Shown here piece after piece: positions 1 to 8,996 of a stretch of DNA of 64,000 nucleotides. The notes under the pieces are model-generated. The model did not search any database and was not told the DNA's origin. It saw only the letters and a program-made list of their open reading frames with translations. Numbering within the stretch: the stretch's first letter is position 1; each line of letters opens with the position of its first letter. Position numbers and translations under genes: made by a program. This stretch comes from Agrobacterium vitis (GTDB lineage: Bacteria; Pseudomonadota; Alphaproteobacteria; Rhizobiales; Rhizobiaceae): contig NZ_JACXXJ020000005.1 in assembly GCF_014926405.1 (NCBI RefSeq), positions 2,857,001-2,921,000 of the forward strand, given 5' to 3'.

Positions 1-670
1 CTCCTCAATCCGCATTGCCTAATTTAATGCAGCAGGGAATGAGCATATGCCGTTATGACACAGGTATTTCGTTCAAGGCCCTTCATCCTCGTTTATGTCG
101 GGCCAGTCTTTCCCTCTCTTATTCAGAAATTTAAATAGTATGCTTCCAACTTAAGCTGGACACACAAACTCCAACTCTCGTTTCCTGAAATGGAAACGAG
201 TTCCGTATGAGAACCAATGTATGATGAAACGAAACTGAGCCGTTCCGCCCGGAGAGGATTTTCAGAAAAACCAGCTTTTGCAGCTTGTGTCTTTCCGACA
301 GGAGCCAAGATCCGCACCTCTCTTGAAATGCATTTAGGCAGGATCGAATGCCGAGATCAACAATGAATTTTACCTAAAATTAACAGCGCGCCATTGACTC
401 CGTCCCGGAAGTTTCCCGGAGCACAAAAGCCAAAAAAGAATCGCTTTTGAATCAAGGAGTTTGGCGGGCTCCATCATTGCAAGCCCTGATATTGCCTGAA
501 AATAAAAAAATCACTTGACTCAAAATCGCACAGTCCTGCCGTAAAGGAAAGAACGATCAGGAGGGAGAACCTCCGGCAAGCCATTGATCTAAAAAGGAAT
601 ATCGTGTCACTGGAGTGACATGAAACCGTAACGTGCAATAGTGATGAAATGAGAAAAATATCAAAACGCG
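1..670. other. Gene-free region, presumed rpsT-dnaA intergenic
   Basis: No convincing gene is seen here. The only open frame above 60 codons (123-317, minus) has no family resemblance or good ribosome binding site. In Rhizobiaceae dnaA usually lies upstream of rpsT on the same strand, so this stretch probably holds the dnaA terminator or leader and promoter region; dnaA itself is outside the window. No cluster of DnaA boxes (TTATCCACA-like) was seen. Four GANTC sites fall within 396-521 (see separate entry). Base composition is more AT-rich than the flanking genes. Confidence 0.6.
396..521. promoter_or_regulatory. Cluster of four GANTC (CcrM-type) sites
   Basis: GACTC at 396-400, GAATC at 438-442, GAATC at 449-453 and GACTC at 517-521 are read directly. 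GANTC is the target of the cell-cycle methyltransferase CcrM in alphaproteobacteria, and about one site per 256 bp is expected by chance. Four in 126 bp upstream of the presumed dnaA suggests methylation-sensitive control of dnaA, as described in Caulobacter. That role is inference, because dnaA is not in the window. Confidence 0.4.
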
Positions 671-695
671 AAAAGCCCGGCTAAAAAGCCAGGCT
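671..695 (-). terminator. Rho-independent terminator of rpsT
   Basis: Read on the minus strand, arms AGCCTGGCT (687-695) and AGCCGGGCT (674-682) pair over 9 bp with one G-U wobble around a TTTT loop and are followed by TTTT. The hairpin lies about 28 bp past the rpsT stop. Confidence 0.75.
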
Positions 696-722
696 GATCA
701 AAATGTTAATTTTCGACGAAAA

Positions 723-989
723 TTAGGCGGCGAGCGCCTTGACGCGGCTGGCAAGACGCGAAATCTTGCGCGACGCGGTATTGGCGTGAACAACGCCCTT
801 GGAAGCAGCGCGGTGCAGTTCAGGCTGGGCAGCCTTCAATGCGGCTGCAGCCAGTGCCTGATCGCCAGAAGCGATGGCTTCTTCAACCTTGCGCACAAAG
901 TTACGAACGCGCGTACGGCGGCTCTTGTTGATTGCGGTGCGGCGAGCGATCTTGCGGGTCGCCTTCTTCGCCGATGTAGTATTGGCCAT
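723..989 (-). CDS. rpsT: 30S ribosomal protein S20
   Basis: An 88-residue protein opening [10 protein letters not shown] and rich in Lys, Arg and Ala throughout, as expected for bS20, which binds 16S rRNA early in 30S assembly. A longer frame runs upstream to 1061, but the ATG at 989 is chosen because it gives the family's normal length and N-terminus and is preceded by a GAGAGAGG-type ribosome binding site. A sigma-70-like promoter lies about 120 bp upstream and a terminator about 30 bp downstream, so it appears to be a single-gene transcript. The leader of roughly 110 nt could allow the translational autocontrol known for S20 in enterobacteria; that is inference. Confidence 0.97.
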
Positions 990-1109
990 GGATGCCTCTC
1001 TCGAATACGAACCAAAACTCCACCTTCGCCGCCAAGTCGTTGCGACCTGCAATACCAGCAATTCGGGAGCAATCGTGGAAAGCGATAAGCTTTCCTAACT
1101 GTGGCCGGG

Positions 1110-1138
1110 CATATAGCGGGAAAGAACGGCGTCGTCAA
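1110..1138 (-). promoter_or_regulatory. Sigma-70-like promoter of rpsT
   Basis: On the minus strand TTGACG (1133-1138) and TATATG (1110-1115) are separated by exactly 17 bp. Transcription would start near 1103, giving a leader of about 110 nt before the rpsT ATG at 989. Confidence 0.65.
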
Positions 1139-1214
1139 CGCGCTTTCTCAACCTTTGTGCCGGCAGGCGCCCTTCGAACCGCCACATCATTTTCGCCAGA
1201 GGCCCGAAGGCGCT

Positions 1215-2108
1215 TCATCTCTGACACTGAGGGCAATGGAAGGTAGACCGCCCCGCCTGGGTCATGCGCTCGACCGTCCCTGTGCAGCCAGGGGTGCGGC
1301 AGGCTTCGCCTTCGCGGTCATAGACATTGAAACTGTGCTGGAAATAGCCAAGCGAGCCATCGGCCTGGATATGATCGCGCAGCGAGGAGCCGCCGGCCTC
1401 GATCGCCTCGGCGATGACCGTGCGAATGGCCTGCGTCAGGTCTTCCAGTGCCGCCACGGGCTTTCCTTGCGCAGTGACCAGCGCGCGTGCCGGTGTTTCC
1501 GGCGACAAATGCGCCCGCCACAAGGCTTCGCAGACATAGATATTGCCAAGACCGGCAATCACCTTCTGATCGAGAAGGGCGGTTTTCAAAGGCTGCGCCT
1601 TGCCCTTGAATCGCAAGGCCAGATAGTCGGCATCGAGCGCATTGCCGACCGGCTCCGGCCCCAGCCCGGCAAAGGCGGCATGACGATCCATGTGACGGCG
1701 CTCGACCATATCCATGAAGCCGAAGCGGCGTGGGTCATTATAGATCACCCTCAATGGGTCGCCCTCCGGCCCGCTCAGATGAAAGATCACATGGTCATGC
1801 TTTTCATCTCGCGAACGCGCCATATGAAACTGACCGGGCAGGCCGGTCTCATTTGCGGCTTCGATCCGATAGGAGCCGGACATGCCGAGATGGGAGACGA
1901 CGGAGACACCGTCATCGAGATCGATCAGCAGATATTTTGCCCGCCGCGACAGGGAGACGATCAGCCGGCCTTGCGTCCTCGCCGCAAAATCGACCGGCAA
2001 AGGAAAGCGCAGATCCGGCCGCCGCAGTTCCAGACGGGTCAGCCGCCGCCCCTCCATGGATGGTGCCAGTCCCCGTTTTACGGTCTCCACCTCTGGTAAT
2101 TCCGGCAT
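1215..2108 (-). CDS. mutM: Formamidopyrimidine-DNA glycosylase (Fpg/MutM)
   Basis: A 297-residue bifunctional DNA glycosylase and AP lyase that removes 8-oxoguanine and ring-opened purines in base excision repair. It starts MPELPEVE, so processing exposes the catalytic Pro (nucleophile) followed by the general-acid Glu. The C-terminus (about residues 268-297) is a CxxxxC...CPQC zinc finger ending in QCQR, the family's DNA-binding finger. Length is normal for alphaproteobacterial Fpg. It is transcribed away from ubiE, with 190 bp between their starts. In several Rhizobiaceae an enoyl-CoA hydratase gene lies between mutM and rpsT; here only 225 bp separate them and no coding remnant was recognised. 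Confidence 0.97.
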   Translation of the reverse strand: MPELPEVETVKRGLAPSMEGRRLTRLELRRPDLRFPLPVDFAARTQGRLIVSLSRRAKYLLIDLDDGVSVVSHLGMSGSYRIEAANETGLPGQFHMARSRDEKHDHVIFHLSGPEGDPLRVIYNDPRRFGFMDMVERRHMDRHAAFAGLGPEPVGNALDADYLALRFKGKAQPLKTALLDQKVIAGLGNIYVCEALWRAHLSPETPARALVTAQGKPVAALEDLTQAIRTVIAEAIEAGGSSLRDHIQADGSLGYFQHSFNVYDREGEACRTPGCTGTVERMTQAGRSTFHCPQCQR

Positions 2109-2298
2109 GAAGGCTCCATGTTTCTATTCCAGTGGCAGGCATCATGGTTTAAGGACGAGACGGCCTGCCATGGCATTGCCCTGCCAATATCCCGCCACTA
2201 TCCCGACGGGCAATTGCAATCGTGCCGCAGACATAGTGCAAGGGACCGGGCTTCGCCAAGGTCGCTGGTGTAGTTTTAGAGAGAATGGAGTTGAGCCG

Positions 2299-3075
2299 AT
2301 GGTCGCAAGCCGCACCTCCGCCGATGGCGGCATGGAAACCTCCTACGGCTTCCGCGATGTGGCGGAAGGCGAAAAGCAGGGCCTTGTCAACGACGTGTTC
2401 CACAAGGTTGCCAAGCGCTACGACATCATGAACGACGTGATGTCGGCCGGCATGCACCGGGTTTGGAAGGATGCGCTGATTGCAGCCCTCAACCCGCGCA
2501 AGGATGCAGGCTACAAGGTGCTGGACGTGGCCGGCGGCACGGGCGATATCGCCTTTCGCATCGTTGAAGCCTCACGCAGGCTTGCCCATGCCACCGTGCT
2601 CGACATCAACGGCTCCATGCTGGGCGTCGGCCAGGAGCGGGCCCAGAAAAAAGGCCTCTCCGACAATCTCACCTTCGTCGAGGCCAATGCCGAGGCCCTG
2701 CCCTTCGAGGCCAATCAATTCGACGCCTATACCATCGCCTTCGGCATTCGCAATGTGCCCCGCATCGATGTGGCGCTGAGCGAGGCCTACCGCGTGCTGA
2801 AACGCGGCGGGCGGCTGCTGGTGCTGGAATTTTCCGAGGTGCAGATGCCGCTGCTGGATCGTTTTTACGATCAATGGTCATTCAAGGCGATCCCACGGTT
2901 TGGCAAGATGATCACCGGTGAGGCCGAGCCCTATCAGTATCTGGTGGAATCGATCCGCAAGTTCCCCAATCAGCAGGATTTTGCCGCGATGATCACCAAG
3001 GCGGGCTTTTCGAAGGTGTCCTTCACCAACTATACCGGCGGCATTGCTGCCCTTCATTCCGGCTGGAAGATCTGA
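2299..3075 (+). CDS. ubiE: Demethylubiquinone/demethylmenaquinone C-methyltransferase UbiE
   Basis: A 258-residue SAM-dependent methyltransferase that C-methylates the quinone ring in ubiquinone biosynthesis. The SAM loop DVAGGTGD is at residues 76-83, and the family signatures YDxMNDxMS (about 41-49) and GIRNVP (about 149-154) are present. The frame is open far upstream, but the ATG at 2299 gives the usual rhizobial length and follows a purine-rich GGAG stretch; an ATG at 2332 is a less likely alternative. It precedes ubiB by 41 bp in the same direction, so the two are probably one operon. Confidence 0.96.
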   Translation: MVASRTSADGGMETSYGFRDVAEGEKQGLVNDVFHKVAKRYDIMNDVMSAGMHRVWKDALIAALNPRKDAGYKVLDVAGGTGDIAFRIVEASRRLAHATVLDINGSMLGVGQERAQKKGLSDNLTFVEANAEALPFEANQFDAYTIAFGIRNVPRIDVALSEAYRVLKRGGRLLVLEFSEVQMPLLDRFYDQWSFKAIPRFGKMITGEAEPYQYLVESIRKFPNQQDFAAMITKAGFSKVSFTNYTGGIAALHSGWKI

Positions 3076-3116
3076 ACAATGCCTGACCGAAAGACCGCCG
3101 GATTGAAGATCGATTG

Positions 3117-4700
3117 ATGAGCACAGTCAGCGCCTATTTCAGGTTGGCCCGTGTCGGCTGGATTCTCGTTCGCGAAGGCGTTGTCTCGGCGCTGCCGTCC
3201 GAAGGACTGCCGCCGAGCGTCGGCTTTGCAAAGAAAGTCGCCGCGGTCTTCGAGCGCAAGCGCGCCCGAGGCACATTGCGGTCCGACCGCCTGTCCCAAG
3301 CCGTCGAGCGGCTGGGGCCGTCCTATGCCAAAATCGGCCAGTTCCTGGCGACCCGGCCCGATGTGGTCGGCGCCGAACTTGCCTATGACCTGACCGGATT
3401 GCAGGACCGCATGGCCTTCTTTCCGACGGGGGAAGCCAAGGCATCGATTGAATTGTCGCTTGGGCGTCCGGTCGAGGAGCTTTATGCCAGTTTCGGCGAG
3501 CCGATTGCCGCAGCCTCTATCGCCCAGGTGCATCCCTGCATGGTGGAAACGCCTGTCGGCGTGAAACAGGTTGCCGTCAAGGTGATCCGTCCCGGTGTAC
3601 GGCGCCGTTTCGCGGCCGATCTCGAAGTCATGTATCTCGTGTCGCATTTGCAGGAAATGCTGCTGCCGCAGACCCGCAGATTGCGCCCCGTCGAGGTGAC
3701 GAAAACGCTTGAGCAGACCACGAAAGTGGAAATGGACCTGCGGCTCGAGGCCGCCGCTCTGTCGGAACTGGGCGAAAACACCGCCAGTGATCCCGGCTTC
3801 AGGGTTCCGCAGGTCGATTGGGAACGCACGGGCCGCGATGTCATCACCATGGAATGGATCGACGGCGTCAAGATGTCCGATGTCGAGGCGTTGAAAGCCG
3901 CCGGTCATGATCTCGATGCGCTGGCCGATACGTTGATCCAGTCCTTCCTGCGCCATACGCTGCGCGACGGCTTCTTCCATGCCGACATGCATCCGGGCAA
4001 TCTGTTCGTCGATCCAACAGGCATGATCGTTGCCGTGGACATGGGCATTTGCGGACGGCTCGGCAAGAAAGAGCGGCGGTTTCTGGCGGAAATTCTCTAT
4101 GGCTTCATCACCCGCGATTACATGCGGGTGGCGGAAGTGCATTTCGAAGCCGGCTATGTGCCATCTCATCACAATATGGCCAGCTTTGCCCAGGCGATCC
4201 GGGCGATCGGCGAGCCCATTCACGGCCAGCCGGCCGAGACCATTTCCATGGCACGGTTGCTGACGCTGCTGTTTGAAGTCACTGAACTGTTCGACATGCA
4301 GACAAGGCCGGAACTGGTGATGCTACAAAAAACCATGGTGGTGGTCGAAGGCGTCTCGCGGATGCTCAATCCACGGTTCAACATGTGGAAGGCATCAGAG
4401 CCTGTCGTCGCGGACTGGATCAAAGCCAATCTTGGTCCAAAACGCATCGTCACCGACATGAAGGACGGCATTCGCGCCGCAGTGCGGGTGGCGGAAGCCC
4501 TGCCGGAAATCGCAGCCAAAACCGAGAAATTCCATAGTGAATTGATGCAGATGAGCGAGCATGGACTGCGTTTCGACGAGAGCACCACCGATGCAATCGG
4601 CAGGGCGCAGGCACGCCACAGTCGCTCAGGCCGACTGGCCCTCTGGGTGATTGCGCTCTGCCTGCTGTTCATTGCGTTTCAACTGGGTCATGGCGGGTAG
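3117..4700 (+). CDS. ubiB: Ubiquinone biosynthesis atypical kinase/ATPase UbiB
   Basis: A 527-residue ADCK/ABC1-family protein supporting ubiquinone synthesis at the membrane. Visible features are the KxGQ motif (KIGQFLATRPD, about residues 80-90), the Ala-rich AAASIAQVH loop, the VKVIRPGV nucleotide-binding segment, HADMHPGNLF and DMGICGRLG in place of the usual kinase catalytic and DFG motifs. A C-terminal hydrophobic helix (about 505-523) is the expected membrane anchor. A TTG at 3114 directly precedes the ATG at 3117, and the ATG is preferred. It follows ubiE, and a histidine kinase starts only 6 bp after its stop. Confidence 0.95.
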   Translation: MSTVSAYFRLARVGWILVREGVVSALPSEGLPPSVGFAKKVAAVFERKRARGTLRSDRLSQAVERLGPSYAKIGQFLATRPDVVGAELAYDLTGLQDRMAFFPTGEAKASIELSLGRPVEELYASFGEPIAAASIAQVHPCMVETPVGVKQVAVKVIRPGVRRRFAADLEVMYLVSHLQEMLLPQTRRLRPVEVTKTLEQTTKVEMDLRLEAAALSELGENTASDPGFRVPQVDWERTGRDVITMEWIDGVKMSDVEALKAAGHDLDALADTLIQSFLRHTLRDGFFHADMHPGNLFVDPTGMIVAVDMGICGRLGKKERRFLAEILYGFITRDYMRVAEVHFEAGYVPSHHNMASFAQAIRAIGEPIHGQPAETISMARLLTLLFEVTELFDMQTRPELVMLQKTMVVVEGVSRMLNPRFNMWKASEPVVADWIKANLGPKRIVTDMKDGIRAAVRVAEALPEIAAKTEKFHSELMQMSEHGLRFDESTTDAIGRAQARHSRSGRLALWVIALCLLFIAFQLGHGG

Positions 4701-4706
4701 GATTGC

Positions 4707-6194
4707 ATGTCGGCAACAAACGCAGGTTTCATCCGCTCCAGTCTGTTTGTGCTTGGCCTGGGCTGCCTCCTCCTGGTCAGCCTGATCGGCTCGACCCTGT
4801 GGCTGACCGGCAAGACTCGCGTCACCTTCGGAACTGTTGTCGAGGAGCGGGTCATTCGGCGCGCCAGCGCCGACCTGATGCAGACGCTGACTGATGCGGA
4901 AACAGGGCAGAGAGGCTATCTGATTACCCGCGATGTCGCTTTCCTGACCCCATACAGCCAGGCCATCGGCGATGTGACCACGGAAATGGACAGTCTCGTC
5001 CATCTGCTGGAGCCGCGCCCTGAGCATGCCCCGGATGTCGAGAAGCTGCGCGAATTGGTAAAGGCCAAGCTTGAAGAATTGGCCAGGACCGTCGAGCTGA
5101 CCCGCAGCGGCGACATCCGCCAGGCCTACGAACTTGTCCGGGCCGGTTACGGCAAGCAGCTGATGGACCAGATCCGCACCGTGCTTGACGAGGTCCGCGA
5201 CGAATCCGACAACAGGATAGACCAGGGAATTGCCAGTCAGCTCCTGGCCATCGGCTGGTTGCAGGTCTTTACCATTGGCGGGGCCGTGGCCATCGTGATC
5301 GTGATCGGCGGCGCGATCCTGATCATCATCCAGCACGTGCGCGATCTGTTGAAGGCCCGCCAGGAGGTGGAGGTCCTCAATGCGGGGCTGGAAGAACGTG
5401 TGCAGGAGCGAACCGAAGACCTGATGCAGGCCAACCAGGAAATCCAGCGCTTCGCCTATATCATCACCCACGACCTGCGCGCCCCCCTCGTCAATATCAT
5501 GGGCTTTACCGCCGAACTGGACAGCGCGCTCCAGATATTGAAGACCTATGTTCTGGCTGATGGACAACCCTTGACGCCGCAACAGATTGAGGATGCGCGG
5601 CTTGCCGCCTCCGAGGACCTGCCGGAAGCGATTTCCTTCATCCGCTCCTCGACCCGCAAGATGGACGGGCTGATCAACGCCATCCTGAAAATCTCACGCG
5701 ACGGACGCCGCCAGCTCAAGCCGGAAGAGCTGGATCTGAAGCCGCTGATCGAGACAACGGCCGCCAGCGTCCACCACCAGATCAGCGAGAGCGGCGGGCA
5801 TACCGAAATTTCAACCGACGTTGCCAGCATCATATCCGACAGGTTGTCCCTGGAGCAAATTCTCGGTAACCTTTTTGACAACGCTATCAAATATAAGTCC
5901 CCAGATCGCCCGGTCGTTCTTTCTATCCGGGCGGTCTCGGATGGACGGCACTTCATTCGCCTGGAAATAGAGGATAACGGCCGCGGCATCGCTGAGCAGG
6001 ATCATGAACGGATTTTCGAGCTTTTCCGCCGCTCGGGACAGCAGAACCAGGTGGGTGAAGGCATTGGCCTTGCCCATGTGCGCTCATTGACGCGCAACCT
6101 GGGAGGTGAAATTACCGTACGCTCCAAGATCGGCGTCGGCTCGACATTTATTTTGCGCTTGCCGCGCGACCTTTCGAAACTGGTAGGGACCTGA
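4707..6194 (+). CDS. CHASE3-domain membrane sensor histidine kinase
   Basis: A 495-residue sensor kinase. TM1 is at about residues 10-33, a helical periplasmic CHASE3-type domain with the ETGQRGYLIT signature spans about 40-175, and TM2 is at about 184-208. A coiled coil (about 212-248) is followed by the H-box THDLRAP with phospho-acceptor His255, then an ATPase domain with N box (LFDNAIKY), G1 (DNGRGI), F box and G2 (GEGIGLAHVRS). CHASE3 ligands are generally unknown. The gene begins 6 bp after ubiB, and its stop lies 2 bp before the next receiver gene. It is therefore likely co-transcribed with ubiE-ubiB and with its own partners. Confidence 0.9.
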   Translation: MSATNAGFIRSSLFVLGLGCLLLVSLIGSTLWLTGKTRVTFGTVVEERVIRRASADLMQTLTDAETGQRGYLITRDVAFLTPYSQAIGDVTTEMDSLVHLLEPRPEHAPDVEKLRELVKAKLEELARTVELTRSGDIRQAYELVRAGYGKQLMDQIRTVLDEVRDESDNRIDQGIASQLLAIGWLQVFTIGGAVAIVIVIGGAILIIIQHVRDLLKARQEVEVLNAGLEERVQERTEDLMQANQEIQRFAYIITHDLRAPLVNIMGFTAELDSALQILKTYVLADGQPLTPQQIEDARLAASEDLPEAISFIRSSTRKMDGLINAILKISRDGRRQLKPEELDLKPLIETTAASVHHQISESGGHTEISTDVASIISDRLSLEQILGNLFDNAIKYKSPDRPVVLSIRAVSDGRHFIRLEIEDNGRGIAEQDHERIFELFRRSGQQNQVGEGIGLAHVRSLTRNLGGEITVRSKIGVGSTFILRLPRDLSKLVGT

Positions 6195-6196
6195 GC

Positions 6197-6634
6197 ATGA
6201 AAGCAGTGGCCAAGGAAGTGACCATCGTCATGGTCGAAGACGACGAGGGACATGCACGCCTGATCGAAAAAAATGTCCGCCGGGCCGGGGTCAACAATGA
6301 GATCGTGCCGTTTACCAATGGCACCGACGCGCTGGATTATATCCTGGGTACGGACCGTTCCGGCGAAACCTCGGCAGATCGATACCTGCTAATTTTACTC
6401 GATCTTAACTTGCCGGATATGTCGGGCACCGATATACTCGAACAAGTTAAGACCAATCAGCACACACGTCGGCTGCCGGTCGTCATTCTCACCACAACGG
6501 ATGATCAACGGGAAATTCAGCGCTGCTACGATCTTGGTGCGAATGTCTACATCACCAAACCGGTGGATTATGACAATTTCGCCAATGCCATTCGTCAGCT
6601 CGGGCTGTTCTTTTCCGTGATGCAGATTCCGTAA
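6197..6634 (+). CDS. Single-domain response regulator (Rcp1/CheY-like)
   Basis: A 145-residue stand-alone receiver with no output domain. The acidic pocket is E14-D15-D16, the phospho-acceptor is D69 in LLDLNLPD, the switch Thr is in ILTTTDD and the invariant Lys is in ITKPVD. The insert between the second and third strands and the LDLNLPxMxG signature resemble the Rcp1 group that pairs with histidine kinases in phosphorelays. It is translationally linked to the upstream kinase (2 bp gap) and followed 15 bp later by a receiver-kinase hybrid. It probably shuttles phosphate between the two kinases or acts by protein contact; that role is inference. Confidence 0.9.
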   Translation: MKAVAKEVTIVMVEDDEGHARLIEKNVRRAGVNNEIVPFTNGTDALDYILGTDRSGETSADRYLLILLDLNLPDMSGTDILEQVKTNQHTRRLPVVILTTTDDQREIQRCYDLGANVYITKPVDYDNFANAIRQLGLFFSVMQIP

Positions 6635-6649
6635 CGAGCCGACCGCCCC

Positions 6650-7684
6650 ATGAATGTCCGAATTCTTTATCTCGATGACGACCCGGCCATCGTGCGACTG
6701 GTGCAGAAAGCACTCGGGCGCAACGGACATTCCGTCACCCATGCCGAAGATCTGGAGCGGGCGCTGGGCTTTCTGGCGTCTGAAAACTTCGACGTTATTG
6801 TTCTCGATCATTATCTCAGCAATATGACCGGTCACGATGTGCTGGCGCATTTGCGTGGACGGCATATCATGACGCCGGTGGTCTATGTGACCGGTTCCAA
6901 CGAAGCCCGTATCGCCATAGACGCGATCAAGGCAGGCGCCTCCGATTACGTCATCAAGACGACCAGCGAGGATTTCCTGTCGCTGCTGGAAAGCGCCATC
7001 CGACAATCGGTCGAAAATGCCCGGCTGCGCGAAGCCAAGGTCAAAGCGGACGAGGAAATCCGCCTTGCCAAGGAAAGGGCGGAAGCGCTGCTCAGCGAGG
7101 TCAACCACCGCGTTGCCAACAGTCTGGCATTGGTGGCAAGCCTACTGCGGCTTCAGATCGCCAATGCCCGCAGCGATGAGGTCAAGGCCGAGCTGACAGA
7201 GACCCAGGCTCGCATTACCGCCATTGCCGGCATGCATCGCAGCCTCTACACGTCAGACGATGTCAGCCGGGTCGATATGGACATTTATATCGCCAATCTG
7301 GTACGGGAAATCGGCGGTTCGCTTGCCAATCCCGACAAGCCGATCACCCTGACAGTCGATGCCGAGCCGATTTCTCTCACCGCTGACCGCGCCGTCTCCA
7401 TCGGCATGATCGTCACCGAACTGGTGACCAATGCGATCAAATATGCCTATCCCGACCGTAAGGACGGCGAAATCCGCGTGCGGCTGTGTCATGCGCAGCC
7501 CGGCCATGCGCTGTTGACGGTGGAGGATGACGGCATCGGCATCAGTCCTGGCGCTGCCCCGAAGGGCACTGGCCTCGGCAGCCGGATCATCAAATCCATG
7601 GCCGCAACGCTGGGCGAAGGGCTCTTCTACCAGGAGATCGCGGCGGGAACGATTGCCTGCGTGCCGATAGACCTAGCCCGATAG
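6650..7684 (+). CDS. Receiver-HisKA_2 hybrid histidine kinase
   Basis: A 344-residue soluble protein with an N-terminal receiver (about 1-125, acidic residues D9-D11 and phospho-acceptor D53 in VLDHYLSN) joined by a coiled coil (about 125-148) to a HisKA_2-family kinase. The H-box is SEVNHRVANSL with His153 and LLRLQ downstream, and the ATPase domain shows ELVTNAIKYA and EDDGIGI. No membrane segment is seen. Rhizobial HisKA_2/HWE kinases often feed the PhyR general stress response, but no phyR, nepR or ecfG lies nearby, so the output is unknown. It ends the cassette that begins at 4707. Confidence 0.88.
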   Translation: MNVRILYLDDDPAIVRLVQKALGRNGHSVTHAEDLERALGFLASENFDVIVLDHYLSNMTGHDVLAHLRGRHIMTPVVYVTGSNEARIAIDAIKAGASDYVIKTTSEDFLSLLESAIRQSVENARLREAKVKADEEIRLAKERAEALLSEVNHRVANSLALVASLLRLQIANARSDEVKAELTETQARITAIAGMHRSLYTSDDVSRVDMDIYIANLVREIGGSLANPDKPITLTVDAEPISLTADRAVSIGMIVTELVTNAIKYAYPDRKDGEIRVRLCHAQPGHALLTVEDDGIGISPGAAPKGTGLGSRIIKSMAATLGEGLFYQEIAAGTIACVPIDLAR

Positions 7685-7778
7685 AGGATTGGATCGATTC
7701 CGTATCTTATCGTTTCTCCTTTCAGGCGCTTATGCGGTAATGTCCGGTTCGCACCGATAATTTCATGGCAGGCTTTTC

Positions 7779-8996
7779 ATGACGCTGACGGATAAGCGTA
7801 TTCTCCTGATCATCAGCGGCGGCATTGCCGCCTATAAAAGCCTGGAACTGATCCGGCGGCTGCGCGAGCGAGGTGCCTCGGTGCGCCCGATCATGACGCG
7901 GGCCGCACAGGAATTCATTACGCCGCTCGCGGTCGGCGCGCTCTCGGCCTCCCATGTCTATACCGACCTGTTTTCCCGCGAGGACGAACAGGATGTCGGC
8001 CATATCCGGCTGGCGCGTGAGTGCGACCTGATCCTCGTTGCGCCCGTGACCGCCGACCTGATGGCGAAAATGGCGCACGGGCTGGCTGATGACCTGGCCT
8101 CGGCGGTGCTGCTTGCCGCCGACCGGCCCGTGCTGATCGCACCGGCCATGAACCCGAAAATGTGGGCGCATCCCGCCACCCTGCGCAATGTCGCACAGCT
8201 CAAGGCCGATGGCATCCAATTCATCGGGCCAATGGCCGGCGAAATGGCCGAAAGTGGGGAAGCCGGTCTTGGCCGCATGGCCGAGCCGCTGGAGATCGTT
8301 ACCAAGGTCGAAGCCTGTCTTGACGCCTCCTTCAAGCCGTTGGCGGGCAAAAAGGCCATTGTCACCTCCGGCCCGACCCATGAGCCGATCGATCCGGTGC
8401 GCTATATCGCCAACCGATCCTCCGGCAAGCAGGGCCATGCCATTGCCAGCGCGCTTGCCCGGCTGGGTGCCGAGGTGACGCTGGTATCCGGCCCGGTCAG
8501 CCTTGCCGACCCCAAAGGCGTTAAAACGATCCATGTGGAGCGGGCCGAGGAGATGCGGGACGCCGTACTCACACACCTGCCCGCCGATATCGCCGTGATG
8601 GTCGCGGCTGTGGCCGACTGGCGGGTCGAGATGGCATCAGAGCACAAGATCAAGAAACAGCCAGGCAATGCCGCTCCGATGCTGGCACTGACCGAAAATC
8701 CGGACATTCTGAAGACGGTCGGACACCATGAAAAACGCCCGGCACTGGTGATCGGCTTTGCGGCGGAAACCCGCGATATCGCCGACAATGGCCGTGCCAA
8801 ACTGGAGCGCAAAGGCGCTGACCTGATCGTTGCCAACGACGTTTCACCGCAGACCGGCATTATGGGTGGGGACCGAAATCGCGTAACCCTGATTTACAAG
8901 GATCGCACCGAGGACTGGCCGGATATGGACAAGGATGCCGTTGCCGAGCGGCTTGCAGAGACCATTGCGGGGATGCTCGGCGTCAAATCTCCCTAA
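7779..8996 (+). CDS. coaBC: Bifunctional phosphopantothenoylcysteine decarboxylase / phosphopantothenate-cysteine ligase
   Basis: A 405-residue fused enzyme catalysing two consecutive steps of coenzyme A synthesis. The N-terminal flavoprotein half (CoaC, about 1-185) shows the GGIAAYKS phosphate loop and the PAMNPKMW substrate-recognition motif. The C-terminal half (CoaB, about 186-405) starts at GKKAIVTSGPTHEPID and carries the AAVADW and HKIKKQ signatures. Length is typical of Dfp. A 93-bp gap separates it from the upstream kinase, and its stop overlaps by 4 bp the stop of the convergent chromate transporter gene. In related genomes dut directly follows coaBC; here dut lies about 10 kb further on. 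Confidence 0.96.
   Translation: MTLTDKRILLIISGGIAAYKSLELIRRLRERGASVRPIMTRAAQEFITPLAVGALSASHVYTDLFSREDEQDVGHIRLARECDLILVAPVTADLMAKMAHGLADDLASAVLLAADRPVLIAPAMNPKMWAHPATLRNVAQLKADGIQFIGPMAGEMAESGEAGLGRMAEPLEIVTKVEACLDASFKPLAGKKAIVTSGPTHEPIDPVRYIANRSSGKQGHAIASALARLGAEVTLVSGPVSLADPKGVKTIHVERAEEMRDAVLTHLPADIAVMVAAVADWRVEMASEHKIKKQPGNAAPMLALTENPDILKTVGHHEKRPALVIGFAAETRDIADNGRAKLERKGADLIVANDVSPQTGIMGGDRNRVTLIYKDRTEDWPDMDKDAVAERLAETIAGMLGVKSP

Noticed and set aside
123..317. 64-codon minus-strand frame in the left intergenic region
   Set aside because: No ribosome binding site, no family match, and unusual composition; treated as chance.
1..722. Possible chromosomal replication origin
   Set aside because: No cluster of DnaA boxes or AT-rich unwinding repeats was seen. 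In this family the origin is not usually beside rpsT.
1101..2099. 332-codon plus-strand frame
   Set aside because: Antisense to mutM, which has its catalytic and zinc-finger motifs.
3054..4223. 389-codon minus-strand frame antisense to ubiB
   Set aside because: Lies wholly opposite ubiB, has no family pattern and reflects high-GC codon bias.
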